Shown: positions 54,840 to 64,000 of the stretch, one piece after another
Layout: every line of letters begins with the position of its first letter
How positions within the stretch are numbered: the stretch's first letter is position 1
Assembly: GCA_948474755.1 (NCBI GenBank)
Contig: CAOLHI010000155.1
Coordinates: forward strand, 186,001 to 250,000
Source of the DNA: Ctenosaura bakeri
Taxonomy: Eukaryota; Chordata; Lepidosauria; Squamata; Iguanidae
Direction of reading: 5' to 3'
DNA: 64,000 nucleotides
Translations under genes and position numbers: made by a program
The notes under the pieces: generated by a model
The model's database searches: none
Seen by the model: only the letters and a program-made list of their open reading frames with translations
What the model was told of the DNA's origin: nothing

Positions 54840-55000
54840 TCCCTAAATTTAAGCATCCCAGATTCCTGCAGAGAAATTATTCTGTGGAGAAAAATAGATG
54901 GTGTTTTATGTGGAGAGGGGACATGTACCATCTTCTCAGTGTTTTTCCCTGCAGAATAATTTCTGTGCAAGACCTTGGGACATTGAAATGTCATGAGAAA
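54840..55000. repeat. Near-perfect palindrome, about 150 bp
   Basis: The left half CCTGCAGAGAAATTATTCTG is mirrored by the right half CAGAATAATTTCTGTGCAAG. Outer pairs TTTAAGCATCCCAGA and CTTGGGACATTGAAAT continue the stem on both sides. Both strands therefore encode the same RNYS..K / RIIS..L type peptides, which explains the paired open frames at 54686-55033 and 54647-55018. It is likely a MITE. Its motifs overlap in style with the GCAGAAAA family. Confidence 0.7.
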
Positions 55001-58000
55001 ATGGTTCAAAATTCCCACTGGTCTTCTTCCTAATGGGGGTTTCCCAACTGCTGGGAAACCTGTTTCTTTTTCTTTCTTTCTTTCTTTTTTTAACAGATCA
55101 GAGTGTATAATTACAAATTGGGAATTGCAATTTGGGAATATTTACAAAGAGTTGGGAAGGAATAATTATAAATTTGAACTCAATTCTCAATTTGAGTAAT
55201 CTGAACTCAGTTATCTTTTTGGAGGAGGGAGAGGAAAGAAGGGGAGGGGTCTTTCTTTTCCCAGTAGGCTCAGGCAAAAGTGAAATGTTGCAGCCTCTCA
55301 TAGCTTGTAGATGCTTTCCCAATAATGTTCGCCATCTGATGTTGCTTTGCCACACTTGCCCTGGTTTTCACCTGTGAAAGGTCGGAGGCTGTGCTTACTG
55401 TATACTCTCACTCTCAAAATGAAAGCAGAAAATTCTGCTGCCTCCAGCCACCCCTCTTCTTCAATTCATGCACGTTTACCTGGGAGTAAACTTTATTGAA
55501 CTCATGCAGGAGTGCAGATTTATGTGTATCTGTGTTGTTAAAGTTTAATGTGGGCTGTTTGGGATTTTATTAACCTAAGGATATATCTCAGTTAAGAAAA
55601 GAGATGTGTTCCTGGGCATTATTCTTTGAATAGAAAATTTGGTACCAGAGGCAGAAACAACACGGAAAAAAATCAGGACAGGTTCCTCCACCACAAAAGA
55701 TCAGGAGCCAGCCCAACATGTTTGAGCTTCTTTTTTTTATCCAAAAACTCACCATATCAACACATGAAAGATTAGGACAGGTAAACCTTGTGTAACTTGA
55801 AGGCTTCTTCCAAAATGCATCTAGGGATAAGTTTGTTTTACCTTTTTAATATGATTTCCATTTTGTGGCCAGACATGAACTATGGGTTTTGTTGACATTT
55901 TTAGGGGAGCTGGTGTGATAGGCTTATTCGCTCTCTCCTTTACCCTCTGTTTTGCTGTTTACACACACTCAGCAAGAGAGGCAGCTGCCATTTAACATTC
56001 ACACAAGGCATCAATGGGATCAACTAGCATAGAATCCTGTCCAAGCTTTGTTTATTGCATTATTTTCTATGGACACACCACTGCACCCTGGCACCAAAAG
56101 TGTGTTTCTGCACCTCTCCTTTGCCATCCTCACAATGCTGATGCTGCCAAAAGTTTTATAGTTGGATAGAGGATGAGGATGGAAAAGCCTTTGTTAAAAA
56201 TAATTTCAGTATCAGAGGCTACATTAAATAAAGTCTACTTGTATATTTTTTTAAAAAACTGCTTTCTTGTCTCTTATAATTATCAGTTCTTCTACACAGG
56301 GTGAGGGAGAGCAATATATTCACAGAGATTTGCCACCTGCTGTATCTTTTGCCAACTACCGTTTTTTAATATGTTTGGCATATAGGAGAGGGTGTAATAT
56401 TGTAATGCAGAAGCAATGCTTTAGTAACAATAGCAGCAATTTATCCGGAGGGCAGCTCTGCATATATAATGTTATGGCATTCATCTATTAATCCTATGAA
56501 TAATAGGCTGGATTTGGGATTTTTTGGGGGAGGGAGCTGCATCCTCACTGTGTGAATTTGTCTGTAAGGTTTTGTCAGAGTATTTAGGTATGTTTTATAC
56601 CACAGGACAGCGCCTAGTAGCATTCAAATCTCCTCCAAAAAGTAAGTAAAAGGAACTACTTTAACTATTTTGGAGAAATATGAAAGTAAGGAATTCCTTG
56701 TTTTAAAAAAAGAATGCTAAGTCTAATGGTAACCAACTACATTGTTAGGCCTGAAATATTACAATGTCTCAAAAGAAGGTGAAATGAAATCTAACATTAA
56801 TGGGACAAGCTGACCCAGCATAGGATTTTATTATTCCCACCTGACTCTTTCAGGTAATAAGCACCATGAAATACAAGACTGCTGTTTAAATGGTTCTCAG
56901 TTACCCTCGCCATGAATTACTCTCATGAATATTACACCATCTGACAATGCGTACAATTAGATTTATACATCTAGAATTGGGAAATAGCTCTATCCAGTCT
57001 ACTCTGACTATAAAGCCTCTTTCATCACTCCACCTATTTTTTTTCCCTTTTTCTTTATTTCAGCTAAAATTAACTGCATAACATATACAGAGGAACATAG
57101 GAAGCTTGTTTAATTGAGTTAAAGAAAGATGGTTCATTGGTGATATTCTACAGGACTGGAAAAATTGGTACATTTTGCTTTCATTCACAAGGCATTTTTA
57201 AAACTTTATTTTTTTCTGTCTAAATGTGTGATTTTCTCTGTATAGTACTGTGCATTCTTTTTTAAAAATCTGAATTTGTTTTCACACATCTGCACTGGCC
57301 AAATTCAACATATACATCTCATTCCAACATGGAGAGGACCATTTGGTACCTTTGTGTCATCTATATGTTAAAGTTGAGCAGAAAGATTCTGAAAAAAAAT
57401 AGGTCACAACTATAATTAACATTGTTAATTAGCACGACATTAACACAGACTCACAGGGATTCAGACTCAGAAGTTTATGGTCAGCACCAAAAACCTTAGA
57501 TTGCAATAGGTGAGCCGTCAGTTTGATTTTTCCTTCATTGGACCTTTTTCTTTTTTATTCTTAAGTTCTTTAAATTTAGAATATGAACAAATTTGTGAAT
57601 TTAATGACAAATTCCACTGAAGTAGAATTCTCACTCATGCCTGAGGACACATTAACTGGCAGCAGCTCTTCAGTGTTTCAGGTGAAATTGTTTCCTAGTT
57701 CTCTGGAGATGACTGAGATTGAACCTGGGATCTTGAGAATGCAAAATGCGTGCTTGCTATAACTCTTTTGTTGAGTTTAAGAGACTTATTTCTAGGTAAA
57801 TACATTCTTTTTTAGAATGTAGGCTTTTCTAAAACTCATGGTACTGAGCACCCAAAGCCCTGTAATTTTTTAAATACACACACACACACACACACACACA
57901 ATGGAATAGTAGCTATGTCTGCATGAAATGTGCTTTGCTGAGGTACAGTTTTATTATGTGCACACTTGGCTTTGAGAAAACCCATTGTTCTGTCTCAATG

Positions 58001-58369
58001 CTGACAAGCCATGTGTCAGTGCTTCCTCCCTTTCTGCTCGCTACATTTTTTCCTCTCTGTTCCCATCATGCTTTCCAATTTACTGACTGAGCCCATTAAC
58101 ACACTGACAATAGAATCCTTTAAGATGGGGAAAAAATTCTTCAAAGGACTGTTGACATGTACCAAATCTAAAAATATGAAATAGAACTCCAAATACCCAA
58201 CTGTTTAAGAGTGAAGTGTCCTTATTAACCTGCTCTTCTCCTGCCATCCTGGAACCTTAAAAATATAAGATGAAGTGCACCTCCAAAGAAGATGTAGGTA
58301 GTAGAGACACTCTCTCCTCTTCTTTCCAACTAAGTCCGAAAAGGGGGGTCTAGCTCTGATTTAGTGTCA
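55001..58369. other. Long unassigned stretch with clean AT-rich blocks
   Basis: More than 3 kb has no recognisable repeat beyond a TTTCT run (55068-55088) and an (AC)13 run at 57875-57901. The block at 56730-57010 has GTTTAAATGGTTCTCAG, CATGAATTACTCTCATGAAT and GACAATGCGTACAATTAG, a complex, repeat-free pattern that could be conserved non-coding DNA. No coding exon was recognised. Confidence 0.35.
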
Positions 58370-58630
58370 GTAATGAACTGTCTGAGGATGAACAAATTGA
58401 AGGACAAGTCAGAGATGCTCCTGGCCAATCCATAAGCAGGCAAGGGAATGGAGATGCAGCTTGTGTTGAAGGAGTCACTCTTATCTTAAAGGTGTACTCC
58501 CCTCAGACTTTGAGTTTGTTCCTAGATTCAACCCAGAATCTGGATGCACAGGTTTCAGAGGTGTTTCTGACTGTCTCATACCAATTATGCCCAGATATTC
58601 CAGGAAATTGTATATCTATCCATAGATCCA
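58370..58630 (+). mobile_element. L2-type LINE coding fragment
   Basis: LKDKSEMLLANP near 58400 corresponds to the 'LNPDKTEVLLVG' signature. The 63-residue frame from 58492 reads SLFLDSTQNLDAQVSEVFLT and VSYQL, the 'LGVLLDSSLSLEAQVS' region that follows. The order and spacing fit the segment just downstream of the RT core. Both frames are short and broken. Confidence 0.65.
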
Positions 58631-60309
58631 TACTTCATAACTACATCCTATTTGGACTTAGAGTGGAGAAATCAGATTGCTGAGACACCAGCAAGATTGC
58701 CTCAGGTTCACAATGAGAAATGTGAATAGGGCAGGGCAGAATGCTGGTGGTATCTCCCATCTCTGATCAAAGTTAATACGAACACTTCCTCCTTGGTCCT
58801 TGTGCACATCCAGTGAACCAGAGATGGGAGACAGTAAGTGGATTTCCTTCTTACATTTTAGTGGTTGGAAAGGGGCACAAGAAGAGACTTCTTCTATGCA
58901 GAACTTAATGTGTTCTCTGAAAGTGAAAGTTCTCATAAAAGTGGTCCATATTAGAAGGGCACAGTGAGGAGGTAAGGACATGGCTTGGAGCAGAACCTGC
59001 CAGATAGTCTGGCTTGCCTGGTCCTGAGCAGCAACCTGTCACCAGAATCAAAAGTGTTTCCCAATCTTGATCGAAAGATATCTGTACTGTCCTGCTAGCT
59101 CATGGCTGCATTTCTTAATATATTTTCAAAACCAGAGTATTCCCTAACTCTCTCCACACTGCTGTCTGAAAGCGCCAAGAAGAAATTGTAAGAATGCATC
59201 AACTCTTTAGGAAAGCTTTGTTCTTCATTGATCTATGACCCAATCAACCACTTATTTCACAGACCACAAAAAATATTGCATGAGAATGTGTGTATTACAA
59301 ATTTATTCCCTGTATATAATGTATGTCTTATTATTATACACAACTATGAAATGTTTGGATGTTATAGCTTACAAATACTTAAGATTTATAAATAATAAGT
59401 AAGGATTGATCTCAAGATATACAAACACATCTTATCAATCAATGAACAGTGTAGTGAATTTCTGCACAGTATACAGTAAGCATGTAGAAATGAACATATT
59501 CTGTGGTCCAAGATATGTTTCAGGTCCATGGGAAACTATGGAAGATGGAAAAGTTGATAGTAGTCCTCCTGTTGAACTGACACCTGCTCACAGAAAGACT
59601 ATCAGAGTGTTTTACTTGTCAGATACAAGTTCTTCAGAGTAATCTACCAGTCCATCCCTCCTTCTTTATCTATTTTTTTTTAAAAAAATCAGCTGTGAAA
59701 ATTTGACATTTTGTTAACAACCAGTAAGGAAGAAAGGAGTTATATCTTCCCCCCATACAGCCTCCCTGATCTTCCATGTTGTCTGCCATCCCTGGGCAGT
59801 AAGATGATAGACACTTATAAAGGTATAAGACAAACTATGAATGGCTGAGCATCATCTGCACTTTGAGCTTCTATTTAAGAGGGAAACACAGGCATAGAGA
59901 CAATTGCAGCTGACTTACTTACATCCAAAAATAAACATTACAAATCCATGCATGCCAATCAGCTGCAACCAATGATGCCCTCTCCTTAGATTTTCCAGCA
60001 GGAAAACATCCAGGGAAAAGAAAATGGCTTTAAAAGTGACAAGGCTAGGTCATAGAAGAGGAGTCTGTCATTTACCAAAAATCTATGCAGCTGAGAGCAA
60101 AAGCTTCAAGTCAGAATTGCTTGTTTGATGTGTTTGTGTCCTTGGTACACTTCCCTCACAAAAGGCCTTAATCCCTAGTCAGAACTTTCTTCCCTATTTT
60201 ATTTTATGTCTGTCTCTGAGCCTTCAAAAACAAAATCAAAGAGTGAGCCAACAGCTCCTCTGCTTGATGTACACACACACACACAAAATAGGATTACAGA
60301 CTTGGACTC
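58631..60309. other. Unassigned sequence; orphan open frame at 59406-59642
   Basis: A 78-residue plus frame (59406-59642) has a compositionally ordinary C-terminus (PWETMEDGK, SSPPVELTPAHRK, YLSDTSSSE). I cannot match it to any family, and there is no splice or transcript evidence. A 107-residue minus frame at 58658-58981 is likewise unrecognised. Nothing else was seen. Confidence 0.3.
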
Positions 60310-60450
60310 CCTCCCAGTGTAGGACATCCACAGTCAAAGCATCCCTGACAGGTGGTCATCCAACCTCTGCTTGAAAACCTCCAATAAAGAAAAGTTCACC
60401 AAAAGTTCACCAAGACAGTCTATTCCTATACCTTTACTATTTCTCTTTTG
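60310..60450 (-). mobile_element. CR1 LINE 3' end, minus strand, short copy
   Basis: The minus-strand frame gives FSLLEVFKQRLDDHLSGML, the CR1 C-terminal 'SSLEVFKxRLDGHLxGML'. The plus strand has GACAGGTGGTCATCCAACCT and CTGCTTGAAAACCTCCA. Tail sequence left of 60310 is eroded. A short tandem duplication of AAAGTTCACC is present near 60390-60410. Confidence 0.75.
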
Positions 60451-61644
60451 ATCCTCCCATAATAGTGCTACAGTAGAATGTGCCTCACTGAATGTGAAGA
60501 AAGTTATTGAAGAGGACTTCATATCTGGCATCAGTCTGCAGCATACTCTTGAACTGCCTTTGCAATCCTTTGAAATAATTTCTAAAGGAGAGAGAGAATG
60601 AGAGAGTGCCTTCATAAGATAGGGATTGACAATATGTTGCCTGTACATTTCTGTCCACGTTTGGAGATTGGGGATGGGCGATGTTTCTTGGGTCAGGTCC
60701 CGGGAGGTACTGGAACTCAAACCCACCAAACATGCAATACCTGGAACCTTTCCTTTTATGTGTTGGCCTCACCTCCAAAATGTCCATGCTAAGACCCATT
60801 TCCAAGTAAAGATGAAAGATTTATATGATTTCAAGAGAAACCAGAATGTGCTGGTTGGGGTGAGACTGTATATGACAGACATATGTCTTCTTGACTATAG
60901 GATTGAGCTGCTTCTATTTTGTATACTATCCTTTCAGATATATTTACACTGATTCTGAGGACAGCTGCTATGGAAAGGAGGATGGGTCTTTTTCTCAGAC
61001 AGGAAGCAAAGACAAAAAGACAAAAAAAACAAAAACAACCAAAGCAAAACTTTTCACCTGGAACGAAAGATCTGTACAGCTCTATATCAGATATCCATTT
61101 CTGTGTAAGCTGGATACAGGGCTAGATGATATACATCTTTATGCTTAGAAATATCAGTGGGGGTGCATGATCAACTTCGGGGTCTATACATACCACATTA
61201 TCACTTGTGCACTCATGAATTTTTTAGTGTACACACACATACAAAGAGGCAAATTGTGAGTGCAGCACACATTTATGTTCACAATCATGTGCAGTTATTT
61301 AACGTACAATCACCCATGGTTGGCTGTCTCAGTGGGAGTCCCTGTGTAAAATATGAGATTGGCCAGAGAGTAGTTATGCAGACGAAATTGATTCTGGGTC
61401 TTCCATCAAATATTTCAGAGATGCTTCCAAAAGATTGACAGCAGGTAAATCTTTCTTAATATAATGAAGTCAGTAATAAACCAGCTACTTACAAAGCATA
61501 TCACACTACCAGACTATTTTGCAAATAGTTGATATGAAGTCTGAAATCCTCCTGCTGGTCTGTGGCTTGTTCAGGTCAAAAAAGAAAAAAAATGCTCACA
61601 AAATGCACTAGTTGATTATGGAAGTGTTATGTTTATTTCATTAT
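60451..61644. other. Unassigned sequence
   Basis: Overlapping frames at 60485-61148 have no recognisable domain. An A-rich run lies at 61012-61045. No repeat family recognised. Confidence 0.35.
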
Positions 61645-62053
61645 GGTCCTTTCCACAACTTACCTTTTTCTGAAGCCATCATGTGAGCACTGAGGGAAAG
61701 CCTCTACCGGGAGGGGAGCGCTTCTGTCACATTTCCCCTATGCACTGGCTGCCTGTTGGATGGGAGGACGCACGATGGCTCCACCCCTCCCTTCCACAGT
61801 GTAGCCCCGTGGTTTCCCAGGCTGCGCTGGGGGAGGAAATGCCATTGTAAGAAGTAACTGCGGGTAGGGAGGCAGGAGGACTGTGCAATTGTGTGTCATT
61901 GTCAGGAGAAACCTGAAAATGATTTCATTCGCAATTGCAGCGAGTTGGCATGGGATCGCCATGGGGTTGCAAGGATGTCATAGAGAACCATCGTCACGAT
62001 CTTGTAGGGATCCTGTGGCCATTGCGCATTAGAGATGGTGTGCAAAAAGGGCC
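61645..62053. mobile_element. 409-bp TIR transposon, GGCC-type termini, TAT duplication
   Basis: The left end GGTCCTTTCCACAACTTACC faces the right end GGTGTGCAAAAAGGGCC, so both termini read GG(T/C)CCTTT inwards. TAT flanks both ends (61642-61644 and 62054-62056). The interior is GC-richer than the surroundings, with CGGGAGGGGAGCGC and CATGGGATCGCCATGGGG. No transposase frame is seen. Termini and TSD length place it with the palindromic MITEs and the 49.9-kb element. Confidence 0.7.
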
Positions 62054-62056
62054 TAT

Positions 62057-62217
62057 GTCCTTTGACTAGCACAAAAATGTTTAAAAAGTAAAGATATTCT
62101 GCTTTAATTGTGTTCAGGCTTCCTTTCTCTCCTCCCCACATCCATTTCAGATAAACGGTTGGGTATGTCAGGCTCTTGTGGATGTTCCTTTTAAAGCAGC
62201 AGTAGTAATGGTAGTAC
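62057..62217. other. Unassigned spacer
   Basis: Nothing recognised. Confidence 0.35.
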
Positions 62218-62218
62218 T

Positions 62219-62253
<35 letters not shown>
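62218..62253. repeat. (ATC)12 microsatellite
   Basis: Uninterrupted ATC triplets directly precede the head of the 5S-derived SINE. Confidence 0.95.
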
Positions 62254-62418
62254 TGCAACTGTAAACACAAGGCATCAGACACCCTGCTGATCTTGCAAGC
62301 TAAGTAGGGTCAGCTCTGGTTAGTATTTGGATGGAAGACTGCCAATGAAGACCAAGTACTGTAGGCTGTATTTCAAACGAAGGAACTAGGAAGACCACCG
62401 CTGAGTATTCCTTGCTCA
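62254..62418 (+). mobile_element. 5S-rRNA-derived SINE, plus strand, tail missing
   Basis: The head carries GCAAGCTAAGTAGGGTCAGC (5S box A region, near 62296), GGTTAGTATTTGG and ATGGAAGACTGCC (5S box C region, near 62331), then AAGTACTGTAGGCTGTATTT, as in 5S rRNA followed by the SINE body GAAGGAACTAGGAAGACCAC and GCTGAGTATTCCTTGC. It then diverges, so the BovB-like tail is lost. Overall similarity to 5S rRNA is clear over about 90 bp, but the gene-like 5' end is too eroded for a true 5S gene. Confidence 0.85.
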
Positions 62419-62828
62419 TTTGCATCATTCATCATGTTCTTGCCAGGATGAATAAATTTGGGATTATTTGTAACTTCCTTATGTCCAACAACTTTTCCTT
62501 TGGACTTGCTGGCTAGGCAGCACAGTTTGTAATCCAGCACATCTGGAGGTATCAGCATGAGGAATGCTACACTGCATAATTTCTCTGGATGGCCCCATCA
62601 AGACGCATGGCTTTCATATTTGCTGGTGATCCACAGACTTCTTTCTCCCCATAAACTCTTCTGCTCACTTTAACCCTGTATCATCAACTGTCACACTGAT
62701 ATTTTGCTTGGAAGTTCAGTATATTCAAGATCATTTTTCCATTCCTTATTACATTCCTTGTTGACAATGTTACCATCAACACAGTTGAAATAGGCATCAT
62801 TTTCCCAAAAACAACAAGTGCTATCTTA
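62419..62828. other. Unassigned sequence
   Basis: No feature recognised. It ends in TTA, the candidate target duplication of the next element. Confidence 0.35.
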
Positions 62829-63750
62829 GGCCTTTTTCACATGGGGTTTTTAAAGCTTCCCAGTTCGTCCTTGGTCGGGTGCCTTTTACACGTTAGAGAG
62901 CATTAAACTTTTTGCATTCTCACACCAATCTGAGTGGGGGCGCCACCAATCTGCATTTCCGCGCACTTTTCGAAAGACCGGATAAAATGTGGTCTTTTCC
63001 TCCAATCCGCGCTCGACGTTTCCATGAGAAAGCAGCGGTGCGTCCTGATTCGTGCAGGCGATCAAGAGAGGGAGGGATCAAGGCGTGGTCAGCAGAAGCC
63101 ACAGGACCGCCCCCAGCACGAGCGGGCGGCGCCATTTTCCAAACCCGCTGAGGCGCCTGCAAGGAGGAGGCAAACGGACGAGGAACGGAAAAAAAGGAAG
63201 GTAGGTTTTTCCCTTAGCTATCCTTTGTCCGTGTGGCGTCGTAAATTGCGGGTTTCCGGGGGTTGTGTCTCCCGAAGGTGCCCTGATTTTAAATATGGGG
63301 TCGAGGGGGAGGTGGTGGCTGGCGAGTGGATACACTCGCCGAGGATGGCATGGCAGGATGCTTTTAAAGGTTAGGGAAAATTGGGAAAGCTTGGAGGGGG
63401 GCAGGTAGGAAGGGAGGGAACGTCCAAAGCAGCCACCGCGCCAAACCCGTTCTCCAGGTTACTTTGGAAGCGGGATCATGGCGCAATGACGGGATGCTGT
63501 GTAAATTTGGGGATGGCTGCTGTGCTGCTCCGGCACGAGGTCCCCGTGCAAACTTTTACTGGGAAACGTATTATTTTTCTCTGGGGACTGTTTGGCGCCC
63601 CCAGAGAAAAATGGCCCTTGGTAATCATCCGTTTTAAACCAGATTCTCGGGCTGGGGGTGTGGGGGGTAGTGGCTTCTGTTTGACCCCTGGCAGTAGTTA
63701 TTTTTCGAGCGGCCGCCATTAATACAGTCACGCCCCATAAGGGCCTGCTG
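62829..63750. mobile_element. CpG-island-like block; left end is a TIR transposon of the 49.9-kb family
   Basis: The left end (GGCCTTTTTCACATGGGGTT) and the next ~110 bp are collinear with the 49.9-kb element: GGTCG, TTTTACACG, ACTTTTTGC and CACACCAATCTG occur in the same order and spacing. TTA precedes it. From about 62930 to 63720 CpGs are dense (roughly fifty by eye), including a GCGGCCGC site at 63709, unlike anything else here. No right terminus was found. It may be a longer, younger family member or a real promoter-associated island that the transposon end adjoins. GAAG|GTAGGT near 63200 would be a good splice donor. The 146-residue frame (62934-63374) has no recognisable domain. Confidence 0.55.
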
Positions 63751-64000
63751 TGTTGTTTGTCTGAACCCCCCCCGCCACATGCAGAGGGGGATGATCTCCT
63801 GCCAGGGCAGGAGACTCAGTGGTGTTCCATGCTTCTTTAGCTGTCTTGGACATGGCAGAGATCCATAGGGCAATGGAACACACAACATTGTTTGGGGGAG
63901 GCAAGCATTTCATCTTTATCAGTCCATGTGGCTCTGGGAGGGAGGATCCCATGGGCAGAGAACCAGTTCCTGGGACTATTGTATAGGCATACAATTTACC
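63751..64000. other. Unassigned sequence at window edge
   Basis: A small palindrome CTCCTGCCAGGGCAGGAG lies near 63795. Overlapping minus-strand frames (63634-63994) have no recognisable product. The window ends here, so context is incomplete. Confidence 0.35.

Noticed and set aside
54647..55033. Paired frames on both strands as a sense/antisense gene pair
   Set aside because: The pairing is explained by the palindrome at 54840-55000 and by the adjacent purine tract.
59406..59642. 78-codon plus-strand frame ending SSPPVELTPAHRK..SDTSSSE
   Set aside because: It reads like ordinary protein but I cannot place it in a family, and no splice sites, neighbours or second exon support it. A tBLASTn against reptile proteins would decide.
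62254..62418. Functional 5S rRNA gene
   Set aside because: The 5' third is not 5S-like, several positions in the internal promoter differ, and a SINE body follows directly.

Overview
This window looks like non-coding nuclear DNA from a vertebrate, most likely a squamate reptile and probably a lizard. The case rests on its combination of interspersed repeats: RTE/BovB LINE pieces, CR1 and L2-type LINE 3' ends, tRNA-derived SINEs with a BovB-like tail (Sauria type), SINEs with a 5S-rRNA-derived head, Penelope-like fragments, and several hAT, Tigger-like and palindromic DNA-transposon families. The sequence is AT-rich and full of microsatellites. I recognise no intact host gene, tRNA gene, rRNA gene or CRISPR array. 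The open reading frames are short and scattered, and most of the longer ones fall inside repeats or show no recognisable protein. The window is therefore best read as an intergenic or intronic stretch.

Layout. 1-9 kb: a GATA-type microsatellite, a BovB 3' end, two SINE pieces, two copies of a GCAGAAAA-rich dispersed repeat, a palindromic MITE (6.0 kb) and L2 fragments. 9-18 kb: mostly unassigned sequence with an L2 tail, a solo LTR-like block (13.2 kb), a 5S-derived SINE beside a TG repeat (14.3 kb), a Sauria SINE (15.0 kb) and a Tigger-like element (16.7 kb). 18-29 kb: sparse, with a C/T-rich microsatellite, a Penelope-like fragment holding a decayed hammerhead-like segment (24 kb), a second palindromic MITE with clear target duplications (25.8 kb) and an L2 3' end. 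29-37 kb: a CR1 3' end, a SINE inside a palindromic repeat, BovB, a Tigger-like MITE, a fossil hAT transposase (34.4 kb) and an L2 3' end.

37-46 kb is the most structured part. A BovB reverse-transcriptase fragment is interrupted by a 421-bp hAT element with an 8-bp target duplication, and the junction of the two is copied as an inverted repeat about 650 bp away. Next come a CR1 3' end, a decayed L2 reverse transcriptase on the minus strand, and a 1,845-bp hAT-like insertion with a perfect 8-bp target duplication that contains two minisatellites and further repeats. 46-55 kb: a full-length Sauria SINE, two Tigger-like elements, a CpG-rich TIR transposon with strong hairpins (49.9 kb), another palindromic MITE, an LTR-like block (51.2-51.9 kb) and a near-perfect palindrome (54.9 kb). 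55-64 kb: largely unassigned, then L2 and CR1 pieces, a TIR element at 61.6 kb, a plus-strand 5S-derived SINE (62.3 kb), and a CpG-island-like block from 62.83 kb. The left end of that block is homologous to the 49.9-kb transposon.

There are no operons or pathways. The content is a layered record of insertions, and the order of some events can be read from nesting. Assignments were made by eye from remembered family features, with no database search, so family names are best judgements and boundaries are approximate unless target-site duplications are quoted.
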